DNA of 64,000 nucleotides from Pipra filicauda (lineage: Eukaryota; Chordata; Aves; Passeriformes; Pipridae). Below, piece after piece: positions 51,841 to 64,000 of this stretch. Location of the stretch: NCBI RefSeq assembly GCF_003945595.2, contig NW_024104162.1:124001-188000 (forward strand), in the 5' to 3' direction. The notes under the pieces are model-generated. The model had not been told where the DNA came from, made no database searches, and saw only the letters and a list, made by a program, of their open reading frames with translations. Each line of letters starts with the position of its first letter. Position 1 is the stretch's first letter. Position numbers and translations under genes: made by a program.

Positions 51841-53352
51841 ATATTAAATATACACATAGGGTAAAATACATTCTTTTTGTCAGGTTTGCAGTTACAAGAA
51901 AATAAGAGTATTTGTCAGTAAGATATAATCTTCTGATAAATGAATTAATGAATAGGAGAACTCCTAACAGACTTACTAATTTACTTCCCCCTCAAGATGA
52001 GGAAAAAACAGCTTTTAGGAAAAAAAGAAAAAAGGCATAACCACTTTGGCAGATGACAAAATCTCTAAATACCAGCTTCAGAATCCAAATGCCAATATAA
52101 GATATTAATGTGACATTTCCATAAGAAAGGCTACCAGAACAGAGTGTATTAGAATATTCCTCCTACTGAGGTGACACTATCACAATTATAATATCTAGCC
52201 AATAATGCTTTTGAATAGCAGAATCTCCATCAAACACCTTTTTGATAATCTTGGTTCTAGCAGCATCCTTGTGCACTTACTATAAATAAATACTCAGTAA
52301 CTATTACTGTCAGTCCAGATACAGAAGTTATAGAAGAAAGTAATAAGTTAATTCACTGTACTGAATTCTGACTGTGACCCAGTCTCCCACTGATGTAACT
52401 GATAACAGTTGTTAGTTCTGTCGAGATTTGGGTTCATGACATGCCTAAAAGGTGGAAAGTTTGCTGAGAAGCACTAATGATCACAAACTTGGAAGTAAAT
52501 TCAAAATTTCACTTGTTGCTGCCTGCCAGCAAAGAAGTTTAGATTTGGAATCTGGAAGTGAGAGAAACACAGGATTGTGTTTTTGTCTGGAGAAAGTTAA
52601 CAGATGGTCTCAAAAGGAGCAGCTTTAAAATAAGACCAGCAGCCAAAAAGTGTGTGGAGACAGGAATATGAGAATTTTTTTTATCTATTATGTGCCACTG
52701 GTTTGTATTGCTTTGTGATATAGCACAGATTCTCAAAGCTTAGCCTTATAGATTGATCCATCCAGATTAAAAACTTCAGAAAAATAATGTTATGTTGTGA
52801 ACAGAAATAATTTAAATACATAGAAAAGGAGCATCTTGTAAATAAGACACAGGTCTCTGAAATGTTACTGAAAACACATCTTCAACTTCATTCTGTAATG
52901 CAGAAATACAGAAAGTTGCATATGGGTATTTACCTTCTTTTAACTTTAAAACTGTTAAATCCCTGTGCAGCTCATACAAAATACGCCTCTAGATGTTTAT
53001 TTATACTTTTGCAAAGGTGGCTCATTTACCTCTTCAGAAAAAGGTTGACAAGTATATTTAGGCTGTTGTTGCAAAAAAAAGAAAAAAAAGCACAGAGAAA
53101 GTGTCAAAAATAAGAGAAAGGTCATTCTCTTCAGCTAAAATGTAAAAGAATGCTGCATGGGGAAATTATAACCTGCATTTGGATTCTTATCAGTGTGCTT
53201 TCCTACTGTTTAGCAGCTAGAAGCAGACAGATCAAGACATATAATTTTTATGGCAAACGTCAAACTTGTTCCAGCACAGGATAAAGAACCATAAGCAAAA
53301 CATCAAGTGCTTAGTTGTAAACCAACAGAAAGAAACCTTCCTAATTACTTAC
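51841..53352 (-). other. ERC2: Proximal end of the 42-kb ERC2 intron
   Basis: This intronic sequence lies just after the GTAAGT donor of the start-codon exon. It is AT-rich with short A runs. I see no gene, RNA gene or recognisable repeat between the CR1 relic and the donor. Confidence 0.85.
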
Positions 53353-54009
53353 CTGATTTTCTTCATGGGAAACTCTCATTTGTTCTTTAAGAACTGACAT
53401 TCTGGCTGCTTCTTCTTTCCTCAACACTCTTTCTTTCTTCAGCTCAGGACTCCAGAAAGTTTTGATGCTATTCATAGAGGACCCCAGCTTGCTGTCCTTA
53501 ATGTCCAGTTCTTTTCTGAGAAGATCATTCTCCCTCTGCAGATCCTTAAGCTGAGCCTGCAGGTCTAACAGGGTACTATCTCTAACCTGTCTCAGCATAG
53601 AAGGAACCTGATGGTGGTGGTGGTGTGAAGATGTGGTCAGACCCCCGTGCTGATCCGTGTACGAAAGGACGTCCGTGTGCGAAAGTCCAGCCGACGCAAT
53701 ATTGGGGCTGCTCCCCATCGCTGTGACTCGACCCCCGTACACAGCTCGATTTGTAGCCCTTCCAAGAGTCATTGTGCCCTTTGGGAAAGTAGTAGAAGCT
53801 ACACCTTCATGGTCACTCAGGTACATTGGTCCAGATGTTGCATAGGCTGCATTAAGGGACTGGATGTTCTCCATCGACAACGTCTTCCCTGTTCCTCCTC
53901 CTCCCCCGCTGCTTGTTCTCCTGTGACCCAGGCGGGGGGACCTGGGCAAACGGGGAGACCTGGAGGGACTTCCTTCCAAGTTGCTGATTGTTCTTGCACT
54001 TCCATACAT
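53353..54009 (-). CDS. ERC2: ERC2 (CAST/ELKS2) start-codon exon, residues 1-219
   Basis: This exon encodes the N-terminus of ERC2, a scaffold of the presynaptic active zone. The family is known to bind liprin-alpha, RIM, Bassoon and Piccolo; those partners are family knowledge, not seen here. The frame opens with a true ATG at 54009 (MYGSARTISN). It runs through a Ser/Arg/Pro-rich stretch (residues 14-34, SPSRSPRLPRSPRLGHRR), a five-Gly run (35-39) and the family signature around NIQSLNAAYATSGPMY (48-63). A five-His run follows at 129-133. From about residue 140 the sequence is a charged heptad-rich coiled coil (LDLQAQLKDLQRENDLLRKE), with the conserved SIKTFWSPELKKER at 181-194. It ends at Q219 with CAG|GTAAGT (donor 53352-53347), phase 0. 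The sequence fits ERC2 better than ERC1: it has TISN, the His run and SHTDVLSYTDQHGG. The 5' UTR part of the exon lies just above 54009; its acceptor is uncertain. Confidence 0.97.
53611..53625 (-). repeat. ERC2: CAC trinucleotide run coding for the ERC2 His tract
   Basis: Five codons (CAC x4, then CAT) encode H129-H133. A near-pure codon run of this kind can vary in length by slippage. The tract lies in the low-complexity segment just before the first coiled coil. Confidence 0.95.
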
Positions 54010-54029
54010 TTTTCTTCTACTTTGAGGTA
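54010..54029 (-). other. ERC2: ERC2 5' UTR adjoining the start codon (minimum extent)
   Basis: These 20 bases precede the ATG and would be the whole 5' UTR part of this exon if the CTAAACAG acceptor (AG at 54031-54030) is used. That acceptor has TTACTAA-type branch-point matches but a weak pyrimidine tract. A stronger-looking acceptor lies at 54155-54154 (see findings). The start context is AGAAAAATG: A at -3. Confidence 0.5.
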
Positions 54030-54163
54030 CTGTTTAGTAAGAAATTAGTAACACTAAAGTTGAATATTAAACTTACAATTCCAGCTAGAAATATTGGCAG
54101 TTTCACTGCATTCTTCCAGTAGGCAAAAATCTCTTTGTCCTCCAAAGACAGACCTGGGGATTT

Positions 54164-54179
54164 AAAAAAAAAAAAAAAA
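54164..54179 (+). repeat. A16 run (T16 on the ERC2 strand)
   Basis: On the minus strand this gives a T16 pyrimidine tract followed by AAATCCCCAG, a good splice-acceptor arrangement about 145 bases before the ERC2 ATG. Confidence 0.9.
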
Positions 54180-55065
54180 TTATAAAATTAAGCTTTCATC
54201 TCGGAAAATAAGTTTGCAAGTAATCGCCACATGTCATACAATAAGGTAACTCACTCCCTAGAGTAATAACTTCAAAAATAAAATCTACTATACCTTTAGT
54301 ATTTAGGGTGACTAGTTAAAAATGCATTTTCAAACTAATTTCAATCGGAAGAAAACTCTTCGTTTCTTTCTTGCTAGAAAATTTTGAGTTAGTTTAACAA
54401 AATTTTGAGTTACTTTATGTTGCCATGAACAACATGGGCCCAAAAACACGCCTTAGCTGATATATTAATGGACTTAAATGACTGACCATGTGAAGTTTAT
54501 ACGAAGGAAAAAAGATAGCTACTGTTGACATAAAGAACTACCCAAAGAATTAAGATATTACATTTTCAAAAGACAGCATAAAAGCAGAAATTCAGCAGTT
54601 TTGTGCATTCTCTGATAATATTAGACAGAACAAGGAAATAAGCAGAGATTTTAATTTCTGTTTGGATTAACAAAGAGGCTTTAGGATAGGAAAAAAGATG
54701 AAGTAAACTGTTTCTAATAGTTCAGCTGTAACCAGTAAAAACATATCTTAGTAAGAAAAATTAACACTAAAACTACACTAATTTGAGAGAATATTTCCTT
54801 ACAAACAATTAGAATGTATTATGACACAGTATCATTTGTTTAATGAAGTACTAACATGCCAGTATTTGTTGTTAATAAGTTTCTCAGGAAAAGCTTCCAT
54901 GACAATAACCTAGGTTTTCATTTAGAAAAGGAGTGCTTGTGAAATACAATTTGCTTTCTTTTTTTTTTCCATTACCTTGATAGAACTAGCCTTGTAATTT
55001 ATTTAACCAAACAACACATAGATGTGGACCAATGCTGTGGACCAATTTTAAAATTCTTCAATATT

Positions 55066-55096
55066 ATATTATTATACATAATATATTATTATACAT
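55066..55096. repeat. 17-base-period AT-rich tandem repeat
   Basis: ATATTATTATACAT occurs twice with a 17-base period. Just before it, TGTGGACCAA is also repeated with a 13-base period (about 55023-55045). Confidence 0.8.
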
Positions 55097-57130
55097 TTAG
55101 CAAGTTTTGAGTAAGTTTATTAACTTTTCAAAGCATAAAATTAAGCATACAATAGGACTTTGGGATTAGGCAGGCCTCTTGATTATTTTTTTTTTATAAA
55201 TACAACCATTTCAATAAATTTGTGGTATTAAATTGGTGGTCATCAACCAGATCTAGCACCATTTATTTCAAAGGTGTCTACAGAAAGAACAAAAGTTGGA
55301 ATTCAGTCAAATCCAGTAATTTTTAACCATTCCCTCAAGGCATTCTCATTATGATAGATACATTATTCCCAGTGTTTTAAAACATCTGTTCTACATCTGC
55401 TGTGAGAAGTGTTGATGCAGGGGCAGGCAGTAAGAAAATTAACTGTCATATTTATTAAGAAGCTCTAGTCTATTAAATCCTCACCAACAATATGAGTATA
55501 AAACACCACGGACACTAATGATGTCAGCAAACAAGAAGCATGTCGAGTTCTCCACTGACCCCTCATTATCCCAGGACTTACATGAGCTCTAAGAATTGCT
55601 TAGTATATGTTGTGTTTTCATCAAGTTTAAGAGCCAGCACAGTCTTAAGCATTTTTGTTTCATTTGAATTACCAGCATGCATCTGAATTAGCTGTTTCAG
55701 CTTGTTTCAGCTACTGTTGTACAACAGTGGCCATTCTTGTGTTTTCACTGCTTTCCCATTTTTAGATGCAAAAGCCTGATCCAACTTTCTGAACCATTAA
55801 AACCTCCTAAAGCTTCCAGAATTCAGCCCCAAGGCCCACAGATATAAAGGAACCAGATGTAATTTGTTGATTTACGTTTTCAAATTTTAACGTTCTAACA
55901 TCAGTGTACAAACCTGTCCCTCTTTTGTCCAGCATTCAAGAGATGACCCACAGCTTGTTCCACCAAAAGAGCTTGGTGCAGTTTGTCTGCCATCTCCGCT
56001 TCAACGTATTAATCAACAACAATAACAAAAATCTATCTGATCATGGTGACTGGAGCAATGCAACTACTTATCCTAATTCTCAAGTGCCAGGCAAGGAGCA
56101 TCACACATTATGCCCTCCGAGAAATCCACCCTTGTACCTTTCTAGTTTCCTGTAAAAGTTCTGTAACTCCTGCAAAGACAATCTCCCACGAGATCAGAGA
56201 TGAAGATCATTTTCCCTCCACTGGCTCGTGGCAGATTCTGAGCAAAAGCAATTGTCTTCTAAACTGATACAGTTCTTCCCACTCTCCATTCCTTTTCCAC
56301 CCCGAAAAAAAAGTCCAAATCAAAAAAAAACACTATCCTGCCTGGTGAAAAACTAAGACTGCTAGCAGAAGCTGTCCATGTCAATTTAAACTGGATACAA
56401 TAAAATATTTTGAGCTACAGCAGACATGATACATGTCCATGTGGAGGGGTTTGGTGCAGATTCATCCATCCTGAAAAACAGAGGTACAGGATATCCTTAC
56501 ATCATACCCATAGTGTTTTTCCTTGTCATTGCCACAGTCTGATAAATAAGTAATTTATGCTTCTTGCTTAGAGTTACTTAATAACCTACTTAGCCTTCTG
56601 CTTGTCTCTGATATGTATTTTTAGGTACTTGTTTTGCCTTTTAGAACTTATTCATTGTGGTCTTTCTTTTCTCTACTTGTGTGAAGTTTTGGAAGTTCTC
56701 ATCTCAAATCAGAGAACACTTTCATCTTGCTTAGCCCTCCAATGCTTACCATTGAGCCCTACAAAAGAAGAAAATCATCATTCCTTATCCAAAGGGAGGC
56801 TAACTTCTCCCTGAATTTCTTTAATAATAACATTTAAATACCGATTTAACATAGTAGCTTTCATAAGCTTGTGAAAATTCTGAAAGCAACAGGAACAGAG
56901 AAGCAAAACACCACCAAAGAAATGTTATTACTTCCACACCATTTCCAATTATTGTTTTTATTTTTCCCTTAGAAATATTATAATCAAAACAGAGACCTCT
57001 ATGTAGAAAGGGCAAACACACTGACAATATGCTTGGTTTTCTTACTTAATGACCTACTCAGGATGGTTCACAGACCAAAAGCTGAAAACCCTGATTTAAA
57101 GAAATTCTTACGGTTTATCTCTATTTTCAT

Positions 57131-57709
57131 TTGCAATTTGTTACCATCTCCATCCTGAGTTACACAGACTGGCTTTCGTGCAAACATCTCAGAAAAAGGC
57201 AAGCACAAGAAAGTAGGTTTTTTCAAAGCATATACATCTTATGGATAAACCTTGAGATTTCCTTTATGGTTGTGAAAATCTCAGACACAGTAGAAGCCAT
57301 ATACCATCGCTGTCTGCAAGAGGGGGGGAAAGGCACCTACATCATTTTCTACTCTTTAATGCTTATACACAGAGCCTTCCTTGCTTCAGGAGGATTTACT
57401 GTGTGTCTCAACACATCAGGAACTGGAGACATGAAGAAGCAATATCAGCCTCAGGGCCTCAACAATTGCCACACAGATCATCATCTACTGCCTACAGAAC
57501 AGGAGAGAGGAGATCCCTTCTCTCATCTTCCCGTAGAACCACCCAACAGAGCCATTCTAATTGAACTTAGAATCATCTGTATCTCACCCGCCCACTCAAT
57601 CTTGACAGCTAAATCGATTTTATATTGCTATTTGAATTTGAGGGAGGGGGAAGAATACTCTCAAGCAATAATTTTTCACCCCAGACAAGAACAGTATGCC
57701 CACAACTAA
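57131..57709 (+). other. 192-codon stop-free stretch, unrecognised
   Basis: A plus-strand frame is open for 192 codons but begins at TTG; its first ATG lies about 44 codons in. An overlapping plus frame (57625-57825) and a minus frame (57609-57839) are also open. The translation shows no domain or signal I recognise, and no splice or promoter context supports a gene. It may be low stop density by chance or an old decayed coding insert. Confidence 0.1.
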
Positions 57710-58852
57710 GGAGATCAACCCTCACCCTCGATAGAAGCCTGGAAGTTGCAGATGTTGCAGTAGTCAGCACTAAAGAGCTCCAATACAACTCAAAGATCAC
57801 ATCCCCTAAAAAACTTCTCAGGTAAAAAGTCACCCACATTCGTTCAGTCCACTGGGGACAGACTACAGACCCACTACATGCATTTTCCTATAAAAGGTTC
57901 TTTTGAGTTTTAAAATCTCTGCACTGTGCAGACAGTAATATCATGGCTTCACATTACCCCACATCGCTGAAGTCTCTGACAATGCATTTTATTTGATTTT
58001 TAACTACCTATTTTTATAGAGACTTAAACCACAGGATTCTAATATGATGCTAATAGAAAGTCTGTCTCACTTAATTTACTTTCCAAATCATTGCTTCTAC
58101 ATTTTACATAATTACATGGTTCCCTTGAAATACTGTCTACACAGAACCCCCTAAGTCCTGGTTTTCACTGTTTACACACTCTTACATGCTCAGGGATGAG
58201 TTAGACTTTTAGTGCGTCCTCCTCCAGCCTGAATCACCTAGTCAGCAGGGAGTTTGGATATTAGCCAAATGCTTAATAGCTTTCCACAACTACTTGCCAA
58301 TATTAACATTCAGCCAAGAGCTCAAACATTAGTAATAGTACCAAAAGCTTTAAGGGAACCCCTTCTTTCCAGCTAACCTCCCCAAATAATATGCAGTGAC
58401 AGTTACGTGCAGCAATTATCAATCTGATTCCAAACTGCCTAAAACTGTTTAGTACTACACAACTCCCTAGATATAAACCAAAAGCAACAAAATAGAAGAA
58501 ATAAAAGATGATGTGGAAGATAATGATCGTATATCTCCACCAGGACTGTGTTTTGAGACACCACGAAAAGGAGACTCACAGAAAAAGATCTGTTCCATAA
58601 ACATATGTGCTAGCAAACAATAAAGATGATATTAAAATAAAGGAATCATTTAAATACTTGTATCACAACAAAAAACATTTCTGTACAACAAAGTCCAGGG
58701 ACGTGGGTATTAAAAGTAGTGACCAAGGGTCACTACTATATTTCTAACACACCTGGGCTTTCAACTGCTTTAACAGTGGCTCAACAAATCCTCAGAGGAG
58801 ACGATATTCTTTTATTTGCATGTTTTCTGTTATCTGTGCTGATATAAAAGAA

Positions 58853-58872
58853 AAACAAACAAACAAACAAAC
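58853..58872. repeat. (AAAC)5 microsatellite
   Basis: Five uninterrupted AAAC units inside an A-rich stretch. Confidence 0.9.
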
Positions 58873-61800
58873 AAAAAAACAACAGCAAGCTGATGCAAAC
58901 TAGATACAGAGAACTGAAATCCATTGTAGAGTATCCTTCCTTTCTCCATCAATCTGAGCAGCACAGCACAACTTCTTTTAAAAAAGTAACAAAGAGATGA
59001 CAAACAAAATGCTGGTTCATATGGGGGTAGTACAAGACCAGCATTGTTTTTATTAAAAGGGCGAAGTACTCTCTTCTCCTACTTACCAGACATATCAGAC
59101 TGACCAAATTACTTATCCCCCCTCCTATTTTTAATCCTAACAAGAAAAATCACCCATTTCTTCCTACTACTCTACTATTTCTCAGAAGTTTGAAAAACAA
59201 AATACACATGAGAACTTTAAAAGCAACAACATTTTCATTTAGGTTCCTTAGACTGCCCTGAATCTGCATTGCTAATGTAAATGTTTTACTACAGTCTGCA
59301 CAATAACTTTCTTTTTACTAGTCAACAGGCATTCATTTACCTCCTTTCTCTTGTAGTTTCTTATAAAAATAGTACATATGTAGCTGCAAATAAACTTAGT
59401 TTCGATCATGCAAGCTGGTCACGTCCCTGAACTCCCATCAATGCTAAATGAAAGAACTGGCATTTATCACCTCATAGAAATAGTTCTTCAGCCCTGCCTG
59501 CCTTTCGTTTCTGTTTCATACAGAACAAATTATATATGAAGGAATAAACAGGAATGGCTGCTCAATATGCATCTAAAGACATATATGAAAAATAAAGTTG
59601 TCAGGCATTCTAGTGTTGTCAGGTGCAGTGACAGCAATTAATACTTGTCATGCAATCAGAAAACTCCAGCAATTGAAATATTTGCTCAAAATGCAGTATT
59701 AAAAATCTTGAAAAGCAAGCAGTTGTGACAAAATTATCGGCATTGTCAGTTATGTTACTTCCAAACATATTTAAGTGAAGATTCAAAAACACCTTTTTAA
59801 CTCTTTTATACAAGTTTCACGGGTTTAAAATAAGGCTAATGTGCAAAAGAGGGATTTTTTTTTAATTCTTTTTCTCTTTTTATTACAATGTTGGAGACAT
59901 TGTAATTGTCTTAAAACATTTTTAAAACATGATAATAATTAGAAATGAGCTTTAAATATATTAGTAATATTTAAACTCCACCAACTGACACCTCCATTAT
60001 TTTGTAACTTCTAAGTTAGGTCTCTCTTTGATGTTCAAACTCTAATTCTTAATATTTTATCCCTAACACTTCCATTAAAAGAAATTTTTCCTGCACTCCT
60101 GCATATGACAAAAGAAAGTCTCTCTGGGGTTTCTAAGATGCTTAAGGGAGGTGAGAAATTTCAGACTTGTTTCATCTTATTTTTCTCATGTTGTGTAAAA
60201 TATTAAAGACCTGAAAATAGAACCTTAAGAAAAAAAGGTTTCTATAGCCAAGTAATGGCAGAATCATCACATCTAATTTTAATTGTTTTGCCAGAGAACA
60301 CACCATTTAGGAAAAAGCTATAGGGTATCCTATCTGCCAAATCTGGGCAAATACAATCAAGTACAGTCTGCACAACAAATTGCCTTCCAGTGCAGAGCCT
60401 ATCTCACTCTCCGAGTTCATTCTGGTTTAACGGTCACTCAACACAAGAAGGGATGTTTAGCATCATCCTTTCTTTCAAGTCTTAAACACCGGCATTAGCA
60501 GTGGTATCGCGTTTCAGAGCTGCAGGGTAAAACCCCTCAGTTTTACGTGACCAAAGTTCCCAGTCCCACGCTCACTGTGTCATTGTTTTGTTGGCCATCT
60601 GCTCTCTGCAACTTCGAGATCCTATTTTTTTATTGGTGGGTGGGAGGGCGGATGGTGTGAATCACAAGCAATAAGGGATAGAACCACATACATTCCAAAC
60701 CACTGCTTGCACCTCTTCAGTTTTATTAGTTTTCTCAACTTCCCTGCACCGTAATGACCTTCTCAGGGTACACAGATATTGCTAAAGTCTTGGCAAGCTT
60801 TTGTTTTCCCAGAGAAAGGCTTCCTAATATTTTAGTTCTGGCAAGCATGCAGGTGTCTTTCGTGTGCTAAATTCTGTCTCCTAGTCAGTACTCATTGTGC
60901 CTTCCATCCTGCAGTTGTTAATCACTTCCCTCTTTATTTCTTCCTCGATAAGAAATCTCATTTATCAATGCAAGCCTGCATTTACAAACTCCTGTATTTC
61001 GTGGAGGATTATTCTAAGGCACATAGCTAGCCAGACAAACAGTACTTTCCGTTTAATGACTACTAAAGAACAACAACAAAAACAAACAAAAACCCCCACG
61101 TCTTAAATTTTTACTAAAATAGTCTCCTTTGAGAAAAAATATCAAAATATAAAAGTATACGACACTCTTCAGGATTACTTAAAATTATGCCTAACGAGTA
61201 GCACCACTATGCTTTGTTTTGCCAACATTTACCTAACTTGAATGACTATTTAACAGTTTACAGAAACATTGTCTTTTTTATAGACTGAATTATCTTTGAG
61301 ACATTAGAGCTTAAAAATAAGCGTAAGTTAAGAAAACCTAAAAGTCTTCTAGAAAAAACTGGAAGTCCAGTCTTGTTCTTTCCATTGTTCATCTACATTG
61401 ACAGCATTTCTACCAACAGTCTTCGAAACACAAAACTGTTCACCTGATAACACAGACCTAAATAAATGCACATTAAAGACTGCAATTATTTGTTTCCCAA
61501 AAAAAACTTCAGAACTGAAAATAACGTGAAAGGAAGTTGACTGACTTTATACTTAGCCCTGTAAATTTGGCTATTTTCACATTAAGCACGTTTAAAAATA
61601 TTCTGCCTTTTACATTAATGTCATACTTTTCATTTTAAGATGCATTTAAAGCTCTTAAGCCTATCTTGGAAATGATCAGCCATACTCCCACACAGTGGAG
61701 TATTTTCAATTGAACTCACTAAGGCTACTCACATGAATGTTATTAAACACAGGCTTACATATTTGCAGGATAAAGCAATATTTTTTCTTTTTCTCTACAA

Positions 61801-62223
61801 AGCTTCCATTCTTACAAGAAAGCAACAGGATAGTAATAGAATCCAGCATTAAGACTGCATAGCCCCCAGCAGTTTCTTAGAATACTTAACATTGGGATAT
61901 TCAGCAAGCATAAACATCCACTATGCATCCTACATTTATTTCATTCAAGAGTAGTAATATGCATACTCGAACTGTAAAACAAAAAGTATATATTTGTGCA
62001 TCCAGCATGCTTTGAAGCCTTCACTAAGATAAGAGTATGCACATGCTTCAGTATCGTGCCAGAGAAAGAATCTGGCTGTGCTTCAGCCACATTAGATCAA
62101 AGTTCTCCAAGGAACTTACAGGCTCTGTAACTGATCCAAGTGATTTAGCAGATTAGCCCTCAATTCATCATATTATCAGCACCCTGGAACCATTAGAAGG
62201 CACTGCACTTCAGGAATTACCTT

Positions 62224-62243
62224 TTTATTTATTTATTTATTTA
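62224..62243. repeat. (TTTA)5 microsatellite
   Basis: Five uninterrupted TTTA units on the plus strand. Confidence 0.9.
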
Positions 62244-64000
62244 TTCACACAAAATCTTGAAGAGTTCCCCAACCACTTGGTTGTTGGCTATTAACAACTT
62301 CATAACAGCCCAACCTTCCAGCTTTGTGCTGACACTGAACCCATCTTAGCAAAGCACAACCACACCAATGCACAAGTGCAATTTATAAGTCCTCACAGGC
62401 ATCTGACGTGAACATTTGATGTTGATGACAGATGTTATTGTAACTACTTTCCTTAAGGAAAAACAAATTGTCTGAGCAGATTTCAAATGAGGTCTATAAA
62501 TGAAAACCGAAGCACATCATGACTGCCAATACTTAGCCATCAAAAATAAACATGCTTTACACAGCAAACTGTCTTCCAGAGAAGCCCCTGAGAGTACCCA
62601 TTTCTTGCTCTATTATTTGACAGAGATCAACAAAAAGAACTGTTTTACCATGTCATATTTGTCCACTAATCAGAATTGTACGAAGACCAAAACTGTAAGA
62701 ACTGTATTTAAATGACAATATATTCTGAGGAAACGAGTACACTACAGAAAACTGCTTAAGTCAAAGTACACACTGTCACAGAAATAACAGGCCTGTGCCT
62801 TTTTATAAAGTAATTAAATGATTCACACATTGTACATACCAGAGATAATGAAATATATATCTTAGCAGATTACCAGCAAATTAATTTTACTGACCATGAA
62901 AAGTGCTTAGATAACAATAGTGAAAACTGAAGAAGCATCAGCACAATATCCAACAGGATTCAACTCATACTCAATAAAGAAATATCAGTTCCTGAGAATT
63001 CAAGCACTGTAGTCTCCATTCAATTTGTTATGTTTTGCAATGGGACAACCCAAGTGGATGCCAAATGGGGTAACCAAAAGTACGGACACAGTAAACCTCC
63101 ATTAGAACAGGAATAAGTCAGCATTCATCCCAAGTGATCCAAGCTATTTACTTGGAGGGAAACTGTCCCACATATTACCAATGTTCTGTGCAACGTGATC
63201 TGTTGGACTAAATTCAGAAATGGCAGAGAATTTTGTTACATTTCTTTCACTTCCTTCAAAACAAATTGCACATTATATCCAGCTAAGCAATCATTATAGA
63301 CAATGCTTTCTTTTGTGACTTCCCACCTCAGCTCTGCAGTTATCCCAGAAATTACAGCACATCATTTTCACACATACCTATACAATATGTATTTATATAT
63401 ACACCAATCTCACTGACCTTTTTACTCCTTTCATTGTCCCATGGCATTTCTCACAAAATTTAAGATATTTTTAAAGTTATTTAATTCTAAAATATAACTC
63501 AAAATTTTTGGTTTCTGTAGAATTTGGCTGCTAGATTCTACATCTGTATTGTGGCTTCAGTCAGAGGGACAGGATAATGAGCAGGACAAGCAGTGAGACA
63601 CTTAAAAAAAACCCCAAGAGTATCTGCTGAAAATGGAGCATTTGAACTAAATAAAAAGCACATTGGTCATGAAAGAAGCCACACGTTAACTAGCCCAAAG
63701 CATTTCCAATCTGCAAGATTGTCTTAGAATAAGTTTCTAAGATAGTCTAGAAAAGACAGCCTAGAGAGCAGGTAACCCCTTTCAGGAACCTAGTCTTAAA
63801 ACTTCACAAAAAAGCTTCGGCTTTGCTAAACATCCCAAATGTCAAAGACTCCCACACATCCAATCACAAGTTGAAACTCTGATGTATACCTCAAATCCTT
63901 AGACACATTCCTTCTGCTTTCCTAAAAGCACAGAAACTCAGACACTACCATTCTCCCTCATTCTCATTACAAAGTAAAGGGATTGTAGTGATACACAACT

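Larger units (their letters stand above)
54030..64000 (-). other. ERC2: Intron upstream of the ERC2 start-codon exon (partial)
   Basis: This is AT-rich intronic sequence leading to the acceptor of the start-codon exon. It contains a poly(A/T) tract (54164-54179), a 17-base-period AT repeat (55066-55096), an AAAC run and a TTTA run. It also contains a multi-frame open stretch near 57131-57840 and a slightly CpG-richer patch near 60490-60660. There is no CpG island, so the ERC2 promoter and first non-coding exon are probably beyond 64000. I recognise no other gene, RNA gene or transposon. Confidence 0.85.

Noticed and set aside
54077..54153. Separate 77-base 5' UTR exon
   Set aside because: The gap to the next acceptor would be only 47 bases, too short for a normal vertebrate intron; treated as an alternative acceptor instead.
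60490..60660. Possible CpG island or promoter
   Set aside because: Only a handful of CpGs and no extended GC-rich stretch; too weak to call.

Overview
This window is vertebrate nuclear DNA, almost certainly from a bird. It lies entirely inside one gene, ERC2 (also called CAST or ELKS2), read on the minus strand. ERC2 encodes a coiled-coil scaffold protein of the presynaptic active zone. Two coding exons are visible. Exon 'A' (53353-54009) holds the start codon and residues 1-219. The next coding exon (10567-10983) holds residues 220-358. Both have GT/AG boundaries, both are in phase 0, and they join exactly (residue Q219 to H220). No other convincing protein-coding exon, tRNA, rRNA or bacterial-type element is present. 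The bird assignment rests on CR1 retroposon relics, an avian-type ERVL-like LTR, low repeat density, and an ERC2 protein nearly identical to the vertebrate family.

Layout, from high to low coordinates, which is the direction of ERC2 transcription. 54030-64000 is the intron upstream of the start-codon exon; no CpG island or promoter is seen, so the ERC2 promoter lies beyond the window. 53353-54009 is the start-codon exon. 10984-53352 is one intron of about 42 kb. It carries an old CR1 fragment of about 830 bp (51.0-51.8 kb), a possible G-quadruplex (42.3 kb), a GC-rich island (33.7-34.0 kb), a 27-bp minisatellite (24.1-24.4 kb), two perfect hairpins (19.0 and 21.6 kb) and an LTR fragment flanked by diverged direct repeats (15.8-16.3 kb). 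10567-10983 is the second coding exon. 1-10566 is the start of the following intron, with two minus-strand CR1 relics, a CTCF-like motif and an exon-like open frame near 410-900.

The rest is AT-rich intronic sequence with short microsatellites and homopolymer runs. Most long open frames start at TTG or GTG or look like chance; a few longer ones are listed as leads only. I found no sign of a new multi-gene system. The most useful leads are the possible cryptic exon at the low-coordinate end, the uncertain 5' boundary of the start-codon exon, the minisatellite, the LTR with flanking duplications and the G-quadruplex motif.
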